Shown here one piece after another: positions 48,604 through 56,458 of a stretch of DNA of 64,000 nucleotides. The notes under the pieces are model-generated. The model had not been told where the DNA came from, ran no database searches, and worked only from the letters and a program-made list of their open reading frames with translations. The DNA comes from Actinomycetospora lutea (lineage in GTDB: Bacteria > Actinomycetota > Actinomycetes > Mycobacteriales > Pseudonocardiaceae). A program made the translations under genes and the position numbers. Each line of letters begins with the position of its first letter. Positions within the stretch are counted from its first letter, which is position 1. The DNA lies in contig NZ_JAQZAL010000002.1 in assembly GCF_028737205.1 (NCBI RefSeq), positions 62,001-126,000 of the forward strand, read 5' to 3'.

Positions 48604-48723
48604 GCGCGCCCGCGCCGCGCGGAGCGGGCGATCCCGAGCAGCGCGACCGGCCACACCGGCACCAGCACGAGCATCGCCACCCGGAACGCGTCGGGGACCG
48701 CCGCGGGGGGACGACGGGAGAGC

Positions 48724-49665
48724 TCACAGGACGCGCGTCCCCCCGACGGGCAGGTCCCAGAGGTCGGCGCGGTCGCGCCCGTCGCGCACCCACTCCTCGC
48801 GCACGCGTTCGAGCGGCTCGAGCACCGGCTCGCCCGAGAGCGTGAACGTGCCCCAGTGGACGGGGACGAGGTGGCGCGCGCCGAGGTCGCCGGCGGCCCG
48901 GACCGCCTCGGCGGGGTCCATGTGCACCCCGCGCAGCAGGCGGCGGGGCGCGTAGGCGCCGACCGGCAGCACGGCGACGGCGAGGTCGCGGTGCCGGGCC
49001 CCGATGCGCGCCGGGAACGGCCCGTAGCCGGTGTCCCCGGCGTGGATCACGCTGCGCCCGTCGGCACCCGTGACCACCCAGCCGCCCCACAGCCGCCGGC
49101 AGGTGTCGAACAGCGTGCGGCGCGACCAGTGGTGCGCGGGGACGAATTCGATCCGCACCCCGCCCCGCTCGACGCCCTCCCACCAGTCCAGCTCGGTGAC
49201 GTCGGTGAACCCCCGGCGGGCGAACCAGGGCGCGCTGCCGCCCCCGACCAGCACCGGCGTCGCGCGCGGCAGGCGCCGCAAGGTGGGCGCGTCGAGGTGG
49301 TCGTAGTGGTCGTGGCTGATCAGCACCGCGTCCAGCGGCGGCAGCCGCTCGGGGCCCAGGGCCGGCGCGGTCAGCCGCTGGCGGGCGCCGGGGATGCCGC
49401 CCACGAGCACCGGGTCGACGAGCAGGGTGACGTCGTCGACGTGCAGCAGGACCGACGCGTGGCCCAGCCAGGTGACCGCGATCCGCCCGGGGCCGACCGA
49501 CGGGTACGGGTCGGCGGCGACCACCGGGACCCGGGCGCCGTCCCGCTCGGCCTGCGGCGGGAACGACCGGAAGAGCTCGAACGCCTGCCACGGGCTCAGC
49601 AGGTCGGCGGTGCGCCGGTGGTGGAAGTCGCGCGGCCAGCGCGGGTCGCGGCGTGCGGACGGCAC
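48724..49665 (-). CDS. Metallo-beta-lactamase-fold hydrolase (UlaG/NAPE-PLD-like)
   Basis: 313 residues. VTWLGHASVLLHVDDVTLLVDPV is the opening strand pair; LISHDHYDHLD is the HxHxDH metal motif; FVPAHHWSRR, HAGDTGYGPF and LVPVHWGTF supply the other ligands. The long insert PVLVGGIPGARQRLTAPALGPERLPPLDAV and the SRRTLFDT segment match NAPE-PLD/RomA-like proteins. A phosphodiesterase or lactonase is likely; substrate unknown. A 120-base gap with no supported gene separates its stop from the convergent enoyl-CoA hydratase gene. Confidence 0.85.
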   Translation of the reverse strand: MPSARRDPRWPRDFHHRRTADLLSPWQAFELFRSFPPQAERDGARVPVVAADPYPSVGPGRIAVTWLGHASVLLHVDDVTLLVDPVLVGGIPGARQRLTAPALGPERLPPLDAVLISHDHYDHLDAPTLRRLPRATPVLVGGGSAPWFARRGFTDVTELDWWEGVERGGVRIEFVPAHHWSRRTLFDTCRRLWGGWVVTGADGRSVIHAGDTGYGPFPARIGARHRDLAVAVLPVGAYAPRRLLRGVHMDPAEAVRAAGDLGARHLVPVHWGTFTLSGEPVLEPLERVREEWVRDGRDRADLWDLPVGGTRVL

Positions 49666-49690
49666 GGCGGGCTACCTCGCCTCGGAGCAA

Positions 49691-49732
49691 TGTGAGCGGA
49701 ATTCCCGGCGACAGCCGGGAATTCCGCGCACA
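49691..49732 (-). terminator. Near-perfect 19-bp stem-loop after the SCO1664-like gene
   Basis: GCGGAATTCCCGGC (49696-49709) and GCCGGGAATTCCGC (49714-49727) are exact complements around a GACA loop; TGTG and CACA extend the stem across one A/G mismatch. It lies 15 bases beyond the stop of the 49747-50619 gene, between it and the next gene on the same strand. It is far stronger than any other hairpin in the window and may be a terminator or a dispersed palindromic element. Confidence 0.75.
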
Positions 49733-49746
49733 CGGGGTGGGTGGGG

Positions 49747-50619
49747 TCAGAACGCGGGCCACGGGATCGGGGGCCACCGGCCGCCGGGCGCGGGGAGCTC
49801 GTTCGCGTCGATCAGCCGCGAGATCCGCGAGCGCAGCGCGTTGACCTCGGCGCGGGTGAGGTGCTCGTGCAGCGTGTCGTTCAGCCCGGCGGCGTTGCCC
49901 GGCGAGAGCGCGGCGCGCAGCCTGCGCAGACCGTCGACGACGTCGTCGGTCAGCGGCTCGCCGACCCAGCCCCACAGCACCGTGCGCAGCTTCTCCTCGC
50001 GGTGCAGGCAGATGCCGTGGTCGACGCCGTAGACGCCGCCGTCGATCCCGGCGAGGACGTGCCCGCCCTTGCGGTCGGCGTTGTTGACCACGACGTCGAG
50101 CGCGGCCATCCGCCGCAGGGCCGGGTCGTCGGCGTGGACGAGCAGCGCGGGGTCGCCGTCCCTGCCGCGGGCGCGCAGCACGGTGCGCCAGTTCTCGTCC
50201 ACGTCCTTCGGGGCCAGGATGTCGACCAGCTCGCGCTCGTCGTCGGTCTCGATCCAGCGTTGCACCATGCCGGGCCCGAAGGGGCCGTCGCGCAGCACGG
50301 TCGGCGGCACCACGCGGAAGCCCGCGGCCTCGCTGACCAGGAACGTCGCCACCTCGCGGCCTGCGAGGGTGCCGTCCGGGAAGTCCCAGAGCGGGCGCTC
50401 GCCGCGCACCGGCTTGTACACGCAGCGCTCCTCGACCCCGTTGGTCGAGATCGAGCACAGCAGCGTGGTGTTGGACGCCTCGGTGAGGCGGCCCTCCACC
50501 TCGATCCGGCCGTGGAGCAGCAGCTCCAGGGCGTCCTCGGTGGATTGGTCCGAACCAGATGGTCCGGCTCCGCTGCGCTCCGCGTCTCGCGGCCCCGCGC
50601 CGTTCGTCTCCCGGTCCAC
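49747..50619 (-). CDS. SCO1664-family protein (PI3/PI4-kinase-like fold, Rv2133c type)
   Basis: 290 residues, GTG start 4 bases after the DUF3090 stop; the first about 28 residues are variable and a later start is possible. Core: LLLHGRIEVEGRLTEASNTTLLCSI, YKPVRGERPLWDFPDGTLAGREVATFLVSEAAG (the Lys/Glu pair typical of an atypical kinase N-lobe), DVVVNNADRKGGHVL (NADR-type catalytic Asn/Asp) and VYGVDHGICLHREEKLRTVLWGW (DHG metal motif). This suggests an atypical kinase active site; no substrate is known. It is conserved beside DUF3090 and the phosphatase in mycobacteria. Confidence 0.82.
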   Translation of the reverse strand: MDRETNGAGPRDAERSGAGPSGSDQSTEDALELLLHGRIEVEGRLTEASNTTLLCSISTNGVEERCVYKPVRGERPLWDFPDGTLAGREVATFLVSEAAGFRVVPPTVLRDGPFGPGMVQRWIETDDERELVDILAPKDVDENWRTVLRARGRDGDPALLVHADDPALRRMAALDVVVNNADRKGGHVLAGIDGGVYGVDHGICLHREEKLRTVLWGWVGEPLTDDVVDGLRRLRAALSPGNAAGLNDTLHEHLTRAEVNALRSRISRLIDANELPAPGGRWPPIPWPAF

Positions 50620-50623
50620 GCGC

Positions 50624-51193
50624 CTACTCGGGGGTCGTCACGCGGCGGTAGCCGTTCTGGCGCGGGCACACGTGGCCGGCGGCGTCGAGCGGCTGGGTGC
50701 ACAGGGGGCACAGGCGGCGCCCGGCGCCCACGACCCGCTCGGCGCGCGTGGCGAACGCGCGCGCCCCGGCCGGCGAGAGGAACACGCGCAGGGCGTCGGG
50801 ACCCTCGTCGGTGTCGTCGAGGACGACCGACTCGTCGATCTCCTCCTCGGTGACCGCGAGGAGCTCGACGACGACGTTGCGCGACTCGGCGTCCCAGCCC
50901 AGGCCCATCGTGCCGACCCGGAACTCCTCCTCCACCGGGACCTCGAGCGGCGAGGTGTCGACCTCGTCCTCGGGCACGGTGACGGGGACCTCGGCCCCGA
51001 AGCGCCGCGAGACCTCCTCGAGCAGGGTGCCGATCCGCTCCGAGAGCACCGAGACCTGCTGCTTCTCGAGCAGCACGCTCACCTTCCGCGCCTGTTCGGT
51101 GGCCTGGAGGTAGAAGGAGCGCTCGCCGGGCTGCCCGACGGTGCCGGCGACGAACCGGTCGGGCTGGCGGAAGACGTGGATCACCCTGGGCAT
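50624..51193 (-). CDS. DUF3090 family protein (Rv2134c-like)
   Basis: 189 residues from the ATG at 51193. MPRVIHVFRQPDRFVAGTVGQPGERSFYLQA starts the family; the middle EDEVDTSPLEVPVEEEFRVGTMGLGWD is acidic; the C-terminus CPLCTQPLDAAGHVCPRQNGYR carries a CPxC...C zinc-ribbon-like cluster. Function unknown; it is nearly always coupled to the SCO1664-like and histidine phosphatase genes, which suggests they act together. Confidence 0.88.
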   Translation of the reverse strand: MPRVIHVFRQPDRFVAGTVGQPGERSFYLQATEQARKVSVLLEKQQVSVLSERIGTLLEEVSRRFGAEVPVTVPEDEVDTSPLEVPVEEEFRVGTMGLGWDAESRNVVVELLAVTEEEIDESVVLDDTDEGPDALRVFLSPAGARAFATRAERVVGAGRRLCPLCTQPLDAAGHVCPRQNGYRRVTTPE

Positions 51194-51263
51194 GACATCT
51201 CGATCGTAGGACTCCGGGCAGCGCACCGCTGGAGGACGGTGTCCTCCGGCGTCGGCGGAACCC

Positions 51264-51998
51264 TCATGGTACTCCGGTCGACCCCCCGACGGTGGCCTCC
51301 GCGGGGACGGCGTCGTCGGTCGCCGGGGGTGCTTCCTCCCCCTCCGCACCGGCCTCGGAGTCCGGCTTCGGGACCAGCGCGGACAGGTCGCCGCCGGTGT
51401 CGTTGACCCGCACCACGAAGGGGCGCGTCGGCGTGTAGCTGATGACGCTCACCGAGCACGGGTCGATGACGATCCGCTGGAACGAGTCGAGGTGCAGGCC
51501 CAGGGCGTCGGCGACCGCGGCCTTGATCACATCACCGTGGCTGCAGGCGACCCACAGCGCCTTCTCGCCGTGCTCGGCGCCGATGCGCGCGGCCTGGCGG
51601 CGGATCGCGGCGACGGCCCGCGCCTGCATCGCGGCCAGCCCCTCCCCGCCGGGGAAGACCGCGGCCGACGGGTGGGCCTGGACGACCTTCCAGAGGTCCT
51701 CCTTGCCCAGGTCGCCGAGCTTGCGGCCGGTCCAGTCGCCGTAGTCGACCTCGGCGAGGTCGTCCTCGACCTCTGCCCCGAGGCCGCGCGCGGTGAGCAG
51801 CGGCGCGAGCGTCTCCTCGCAGCGCTGCAGCGGCGAGGTCACGACCGCGGCCAGCGGGAGCTCGGCGAGCCGGTCGACGAGCTTCTCGGCCTGCGCGCGC
51901 CCGTGGTCGTCGAGACCGACGCCGGGGGTGCGGCCGGCGAGCACGCCCGAGGTGTTGGCCGTGGACCGTCCGTGCCGCAGCAGGATCACCGTCGTCAC
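51264..51998 (-). CDS. Histidine phosphatase (phosphoglycerate mutase-like, Rv2135c type)
   Basis: 244 residues, GTG start. VILLRHGRSTANTSG contains the catalytic RHG; Arg in VTSPLQRCEETL, Glu in EVDYGDWTGRKL and the late WVACSHGDVIKAAV complete the phosphate pocket. The C-terminal 40 residues are an acidic, Ala/Glu-rich tail (SEAGAEGEEAPPATDDA) not needed for the fold. An acid phosphatase is the likely activity rather than a mutase. It lies between uppP and DUF3090 on the minus strand, as in mycobacteria. Confidence 0.88.
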   Translation of the reverse strand: MTTVILLRHGRSTANTSGVLAGRTPGVGLDDHGRAQAEKLVDRLAELPLAAVVTSPLQRCEETLAPLLTARGLGAEVEDDLAEVDYGDWTGRKLGDLGKEDLWKVVQAHPSAAVFPGGEGLAAMQARAVAAIRRQAARIGAEHGEKALWVACSHGDVIKAAVADALGLHLDSFQRIVIDPCSVSVISYTPTRPFVVRVNDTGGDLSALVPKPDSEAGAEGEEAPPATDDAVPAEATVGGSTGVP

Positions 51999-52008
51999 GC
52001 GGTCGACC

Positions 52009-52875
52009 CTACGTGGCGGCGACGACCCCGTTGCTGACGGCGAGCAGGACGACCAGCCCCAGCAGGACCCGGTACCAGACGAAGACGTAGATGGTGTGGT
52101 TCTCGACGAACCGCAGCAGCCAGGCGATCGAGGCGTAGCCCAGGGCGAAGGCGATGAGCGTCGCGACGATCATCTGCGGGATGCTCGGGAACACGACGAG
52201 CGCGCCCTGGGTGTCGGCGGCGGTCGGGTCGAGGATGTCGGGGATCTGCGTCAGCCCGGATGCGAAGACCGCCGGCAGGGCCAGCAGGAACGAGAACCGC
52301 ACCGCCACGGCGCGCTCGAGGCCGAGGAACAGGCCCGCGGTGATCGTGCCGCCGGAGCGCGAGACGCCGGGGATCAGCGCCAGCGCCTGCGCCCCGCCCA
52401 TGACCAGCCCGTCGCGCAGCGTGAGCTGGTCGGGCCCGCGGCGCTGGCGGCCGTAGTGCTCGGCCGCGGCCAGGGCGAGCGCGCCGAGGATCAGCACGGT
52501 GCCGTTGAGGTACAGGTTGCGGGCCGGGCCCTTGATCGCGTCCTCGAACAGCAGACCGATCACCCCGATCGGGATCGAGCCGAGGATCACGTACCAGGCG
52601 AGCTTGTAGTCGTAGCCGCGCTCGTCGCGCCGCGCCAGCCCCACGAACCACGCCCGGAGCAGGCGCCAGATGTCGGAGAAGAAGTAGATGAGCACGGCGG
52701 TCTCGGTGCCGAGCTGGGTGACCGCGGTGAACGCGGCGCCCGCGTCGTTGCCGAAGAAGAACGCCGAGGTGATCCGCAGGTGGGCCGACGACGACACGGG
52801 CAGGAACTCGGTCAGTCCCTGCACGATGCCGAGGACCACCGCCTCGAGCCATCCCATCGGCGCGCCGGCTGTCAC
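52009..52875 (-). CDS. uppP: Undecaprenyl-diphosphatase UppP
   Basis: 288 residues with about eight membrane helices. Both family signatures are present: [20 protein letters not shown] near the N-terminus (Glu-rich motif) and [33 protein letters not shown] in the second half (PGxSRSGGT). It recycles undecaprenyl diphosphate to the monophosphate carrier for cell-wall synthesis; loss sensitises to bacitracin. It starts the uppP-phosphatase-DUF3090-SCO1664 run, with 10 bases to the phosphatase gene, and is divergent from the aldo/keto reductase. Confidence 0.96.
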   Translation of the reverse strand: MTAGAPMGWLEAVVLGIVQGLTEFLPVSSSAHLRITSAFFFGNDAGAAFTAVTQLGTETAVLIYFFSDIWRLLRAWFVGLARRDERGYDYKLAWYVILGSIPIGVIGLLFEDAIKGPARNLYLNGTVLILGALALAAAEHYGRQRRGPDQLTLRDGLVMGGAQALALIPGVSRSGGTITAGLFLGLERAVAVRFSFLLALPAVFASGLTQIPDILDPTAADTQGALVVFPSIPQMIVATLIAFALGYASIAWLLRFVENHTIYVFVWYRVLLGLVVLLAVSNGVVAAT

Positions 52876-52944
52876 GGCGACGGACGGTAGCCCCCTCGGG
52901 TCTCGGCTCGGCGTGCCCCCCGGGGCTGTCCCGTGACCTGTTCG

Positions 52945-52950
52945 TAAGCT
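52945..52950 (+). promoter_or_regulatory. -10 hexamer of the aldo/keto reductase gene, leaderless configuration
   Basis: TAAGCT is followed by 8 bases and the GTG at 52959. Confidence 0.45.
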
Positions 52951-52958
52951 CCCTCCCC

Positions 52959-53966
52959 GTGGAGCAGCGACGCCTGGGCACGAGCGGGCTGCGGGTCTCG
53001 CGTCTGGCCCTGGGCACGATGAGCTGGGGCCGCGACACCGACGCCGACGAGGCGGGCGCGTCGCTGCTGGCGTTCCTCGACGCCGGCGGCACGCTCGTCG
53101 ACACCGCCGACGTCTACTCGGGCGGCGAGGCCGAGCGCATCCTCGGCGGCCTCTTCGACGACGTGATCCCGCGCAACGAGGTGGTGGTCGCCACCAAGGC
53201 CGGCGCCCGGCGCGACGACGGCCCGTTCGGCGGCGGGGCCTCGCGCGGCGCCCTGCTCGCGGCCCTCGACGACTCGCTGGACCGGTTGAACACCGACTAC
53301 GTCGACCTCTGGCAGCTGCACGAGTGGGACGACGACGTGCCGCTCGAGGAGACGCTCGCCGCGGTGGACGTGGCCCTGACCACCGGGCGCGCCCGGTACG
53401 CCGGGATCGCGAACTACGCGGGCTGGCAGGTCGCGTCGGCGGCGACGCGCCAGGCGCTGACCTCGCTGCCGCTGGTGTCGGTGCAGTCGGAGTACTCGCT
53501 GCTCGAGCGGTCGGTGGAGACCGAGGTGCTCCCGGCCGCCGAGCACCACGGGCTGGGGCTGATGCCCTGGGGCCCGCTGGGGCGCGGGGTCCTCACCGGC
53601 AAGTACCGCGAGGGCGTGCCCGCCGACTCCCGCGGCGCCTCGGAGCACCTCGCCGGCTACGTCAACCGCCACCGCACCGAGCGCACCGCCCGGATCGTGC
53701 AGGCCGTCGTGACCGCCGCCCACGGGCTCGGCACCTCGCCGCTGGCCGTGGCGCTGGCCTGGGTCCGCGACCGGCCGGGCGTCGTGGCCCCCGTCGTCGG
53801 GGCCCGGGACGGCGCCCAGCTGCTCGGCTCGCTCGCCGCCGAGGAGCTCGTCCTGCCCTCGGCGATCCGCGGGGCGCTCGACGACGTCAGCTCCCCGTCC
53901 GGGCCCTCGGGCACCTCGGTCCTCGACGACGGCGCCGAGGAGCCCGACGTCCCGCCCTGGGAGTGA
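52959..53966 (+). CDS. Aldo/keto reductase
   Basis: 335 residues. (beta/alpha)8 barrel with catalytic residues visible in order: Asp in [14 protein letters not shown] (with the Tyr), Lys in VVVATKAG, and His in [16 protein letters not shown]. The cofactor end shows [19 protein letters not shown] and [10 protein letters not shown], typical of NADPH-dependent family members of the YghZ/Tas type. The physiological carbonyl substrate is unknown. The last about 30 residues ([20 protein letters not shown]) are a polar tail. Confidence 0.9.
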   Translation: MEQRRLGTSGLRVSRLALGTMSWGRDTDADEAGASLLAFLDAGGTLVDTADVYSGGEAERILGGLFDDVIPRNEVVVATKAGARRDDGPFGGGASRGALLAALDDSLDRLNTDYVDLWQLHEWDDDVPLEETLAAVDVALTTGRARYAGIANYAGWQVASAATRQALTSLPLVSVQSEYSLLERSVETEVLPAAEHHGLGLMPWGPLGRGVLTGKYREGVPADSRGASEHLAGYVNRHRTERTARIVQAVVTAAHGLGTSPLAVALAWVRDRPGVVAPVVGARDGAQLLGSLAAEELVLPSAIRGALDDVSSPSGPSGTSVLDDGAEEPDVPPWE

Positions 53967-54065
53967 TCCACCGCCGGACGACCGGGCACCGCGACGGGTG
54001 CGCGGGGTGTGTCGCTGTGCGTACGGTGGTGCGGCTGGGTCAGGTGTCCCGGAGGTGGTCGGCTC

Positions 54066-54311
54066 GTGAACGCTGGTGGCAGCGAGGGCGGGGCGCTCGT
54101 CGGAGCGCCGGTGGTCGAAGGGGATTGGGAGTACCAGCCCGTGCGGCTGCCCCCGGACGTCACGCGGATCTCCGCGACGGTCCAGCTCGGCATCCGCGCG
54201 GAGTTCGGGGGCTGGGAGCTCGCCCGGACGCTGCTCTACGCCGACGGCAGCCGGAAGGTGTGGCTGCGCCGCCGGCTCTCCCGCTCGCTGGTCGCCGGTC
54301 TCGCCACCTAG
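54066..54311 (+). CDS. DUF5703 family small protein
   Basis: 81 residues from a GTG at 54066, with GGAGGTGGTC 9 bases upstream deciding the start. The conserved core VVEGDWEYQPVRLPPDVTRISATVQLGIRAEFGGWELARTLLYADGSRKVWLRRR, split here by position only, is the whole protein apart from a Gly-rich N-terminus; it predicts a small beta-rich fold. Function unknown. It ends 9 bases from the convergent MarR gene stop. Confidence 0.75.
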   Translation: MNAGGSEGGALVGAPVVEGDWEYQPVRLPPDVTRISATVQLGIRAEFGGWELARTLLYADGSRKVWLRRRLSRSLVAGLAT

Positions 54312-54320
54312 GTCCCGGCC

Positions 54321-54755
54321 TCACCGCCAGGGATCGGTGATCTCGCGCAGGTCGGCGAGGATGTCGCGCAGCTGCGTCATCCGGCGCTTGCCGAGGTGGG
54401 CCTCCCACTCGGCCTCCACCCGGGCCACGACCGCGCGCGACGCCTCCACCCCGCGGCGCCCCCGGTCGGCGATCTGCACGAGCCGCGCCCGCCCGTCGTC
54501 GGGGTCGGGCACGCGGCGGACGTAGCCGAGGCGCTCCAGCTGGTCGACGAGGAAGCCGGTGCTCTGCTTGGTGATCCCCGCCTGGCGGGCCAGGTCGCTG
54601 AGCCGGCTCCCGCCCGGCGCGATGCGCTGGAACACGCGTGCCTGGGACGGCGTCAGGTCGTCGAAGCCGGCCGCGGCCAGCTCCTCGAGGACCCGCGTCT
54701 CCATCGCGCGGTAGGGCAGGAAGAGCAGCAGTCCGGTGTTGAGGTCCTCGGGCAT
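54321..54755 (-). CDS. MarR-family transcriptional regulator
   Basis: 144 residues. The winged helix region reads LTPSQARVFQRIAPGGSRLSDLARQAGITKQSTGFLVDQLERLGYVRRVPDPDDGRARLVQI, with the wing containing the conserved DxRxR-like DDGRAR salt bridge; long helices at each end form the dimer. It is divergent from the enzyme gene at 54823 across a 67-base AT-richer spacer with palindromes, so it probably represses that gene and itself. Minus-strand TACGCT 7 bases before the ATG suggests a leaderless mRNA. Confidence 0.9.
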   Translation of the reverse strand: MPEDLNTGLLLFLPYRAMETRVLEELAAAGFDDLTPSQARVFQRIAPGGSRLSDLARQAGITKQSTGFLVDQLERLGYVRRVPDPDDGRARLVQIADRGRRGVEASRAVVARVEAEWEAHLGKRRMTQLRDILADLREITDPWR

Positions 54756-54822
54756 GTTGACCAGCGTAGAAGATGGTAAGAGAATCTGACATGTTTGGTC
54801 AGTCTCCCTGACGGAGTGCCCG
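54756..54822. promoter_or_regulatory. Divergent operator/promoter between marR and the DinB-like enzyme gene
   Basis: Contains CTGAC (54786-54790), GTCAG (54798-54802) and CTGAC (54808-54812), giving two overlapping inverted repeats, plus AGAT-N9-ATCT at about 54771-54787. The marR -10 (minus TACGCT, 54763-54768) lies at the other end. The spacer is clearly less GC-rich than its neighbours. Confidence 0.55.
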
Positions 54823-55455
54823 ATGGACCTCGACGAGAAGTGGCGAACGATCTCCGCCCAGCGCCTCGTGCTGGCCGACCTGCTGGCGGGTGCGTCGCCC
54901 GCGGACCTCGACCGTCCCTCGCTGTGCGCGCGCTGGCGGATCCGCGACGTCGCCGCGCACGTCGCGCTGACCCCCCGCTCCCCCGGCGTGGCCGGGATCC
55001 TGGTGGCCGCCGTGCGCGCCCGCGGCGACTTCGACGAGGTCAACCGGGCGATGGCGGTGGCCCACGCCGAGCGGCTCGGACCGGCGCTGGCCGACGAGCT
55101 GCGGGCGGTCGCCTCCAGCCGTCGCCGGCCCGCGATCACCACCGTCGACAACCTGCTCTTCGACACGCTCGTGCACGTCCAGGACGTGGCGGTGCCCCTC
55201 GGCCTCGAGGTCGCCGTGCCGCGGGAGGCCGCTCGCGAGGGTGCCGAGCGCGTGTGGCGCATGGGCTGGCCGTTCTGGGCCCGCCGCCGGTTCCGGGGGC
55301 TGGAGCTCTCCGCCACCGACACCGACTGGGTGCGCGGGCGCGGCGCCCCGGTGCGCGGGCCGGTCCGCGATCTCCTGCTCCTGCTCACCGGGCGAAGGGA
55401 CGCCGCGCTCCCGGGCCTCCGGGGGGCCGGGGTGCCGCGGATCGCCGCGGGCTAA
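54823..55455 (+). CDS. Maleylpyruvate isomerase-like, mycothiol-dependent enzyme family (DinB fold)
   Basis: 210 residues. The N-terminal four-helix DinB/MDMPI domain shows DLLAGASPADLDRPSLCARWRIRDVAAHVAL, whose W..RDV.AH motif includes the first metal His, and a later HVQDVAVPLGL with the HxxD/E pattern (DTLVHVQDVA) that supplies the remaining ligands. The TIGR03083 family includes mycothiol-dependent isomerases and transferases; mshC in this window shows the cofactor is made. The actual reaction is unknown. It is divergent from marR and overlaps the quinone oxidoreductase stop by 4 bases. Confidence 0.82.
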   Translation: MDLDEKWRTISAQRLVLADLLAGASPADLDRPSLCARWRIRDVAAHVALTPRSPGVAGILVAAVRARGDFDEVNRAMAVAHAERLGPALADELRAVASSRRRPAITTVDNLLFDTLVHVQDVAVPLGLEVAVPREAAREGAERVWRMGWPFWARRRFRGLELSATDTDWVRGRGAPVRGPVRDLLLLLTGRRDAALPGLRGAGVPRIAAG

Positions 55456-56456
55456 CGGTCCGGGGCGCGCAGCACCACGCGACCGGTCGTCCGGCGCGCC
55501 TGCAGCTGCGCCATCGCGGTCGGCAGGTCGTCGAAGGCGTACTCGGCGCCCACGAGCGGGTCGATCGCCCGCCGCTCCCACAGCGCCTCGATCTCGCGCT
55601 GCCACGCCGCGACGAGCTCCGGGGCCCGCTCCCGGTACGCCGCCCAGTGCACGCCGACCACCGCGTAGTTCTTCACCAGCGCGTGGTTGGTCGGGGCGTC
55701 GGCGATCCGCCCGCCGGCGAACCCGATGACGAGCAGCCGGCCCTCCCAGGCCACCACGCGGCGGGCGGTGTCGAAGGAGTCGCCGCCGACCGGGTCGTAG
55801 ACGACGTCGGCACCGCGCCCGTCGGTCAGCTCGCGCACCGCGGCCACCAGGTCCGTCCCGGACGGTCCGGCTCCCCGCTCGGCGTGCTCGCCCCGAGGAG
55901 CCGTGTCCCCCGGTGCGACCAGCACCTCGGCCCCCGCGTCGCGGACCACGGACGCCTTCGCCTCGTCACCCACGACGCCGATCACGCGCGCCCCGGCCGC
56001 GCGGCCCAGCTGCACCGCGGCGAGGCCGACCCCGCCCGCGGCGGCGAGCACGAGCAGCGTCTCCCCCGCCCGCAGCGACGTGCGGTGGTGCAGCGCGCAC
56101 CACCCGGTCTGGTACGAGACGAAGAACCCCGCGGCCTGCGCGGCGCTCATCCCCGCGGGCCACGGCCACGTCGTGCGCAGCAGCGCCTCCTGCGCGAACC
56201 CGCCGTGCGGCAGCGACACCGGGCCGAACACCCGCCGGCCGTCGTCGGTCGTGCCCGCCACCTCGAGGCCCGGCGTGAACGGCGGCGGGATCCGCTCCTG
56301 GTACTCGCCGGCGCAGTGCAGGATGTCGGCGAAGTTGAGCGCCGCGGCCGCCACCCGCACCCGGGTCTCCCCCGGCCCGGGCTCCGGGCGCGGCACGTCG
56401 GCGACCTCCAGCACCTCGGCGAACGGCCCGTAGCGCGGCACGCGCCAGGCCCGCAT
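55452..56456 (-). CDS. NADPH:quinone oxidoreductase-like MDR family protein
   Basis: 334 residues from the ATG at 56456; a GTG two codons upstream overlaps the preceding stop (GTGA) and is an equal candidate. Zinc-free MDR features: LNFADILHCAGEYQERIPPPFTPGLEVAG, the Rossmann VLAAAGGVGLAAVQLGRAAGARVIGV and VVYDPVGGDSFDTARRVVAWEGRLLVIGFAGG, with NxxD in place of zinc cysteines. It probably reduces quinones or enals with NADPH. It is coupled to the M20 peptidase gene. Confidence 0.88.
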   Translation of the reverse strand: MRAWRVPRYGPFAEVLEVADVPRPEPGPGETRVRVAAAALNFADILHCAGEYQERIPPPFTPGLEVAGTTDDGRRVFGPVSLPHGGFAQEALLRTTWPWPAGMSAAQAAGFFVSYQTGWCALHHRTSLRAGETLLVLAAAGGVGLAAVQLGRAAGARVIGVVGDEAKASVVRDAGAEVLVAPGDTAPRGEHAERGAGPSGTDLVAAVRELTDGRGADVVYDPVGGDSFDTARRVVAWEGRLLVIGFAGGRIADAPTNHALVKNYAVVGVHWAAYRERAPELVAAWQREIEALWERRAIDPLVGAEYAFDDLPTAMAQLQARRTTGRVVLRAPDR

Positions 56457-56458
56457 GC

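Noticed and set aside
48604-48723. Small hydrophobic minus-strand frame (MLVLVPVWPVALLGIARSA) between the hydrolase and crotonase genes
   Set aside because: It overlaps the end of the crotonase gene, lacks a ribosome-binding site and has no recognisable relatives; it may be chance.
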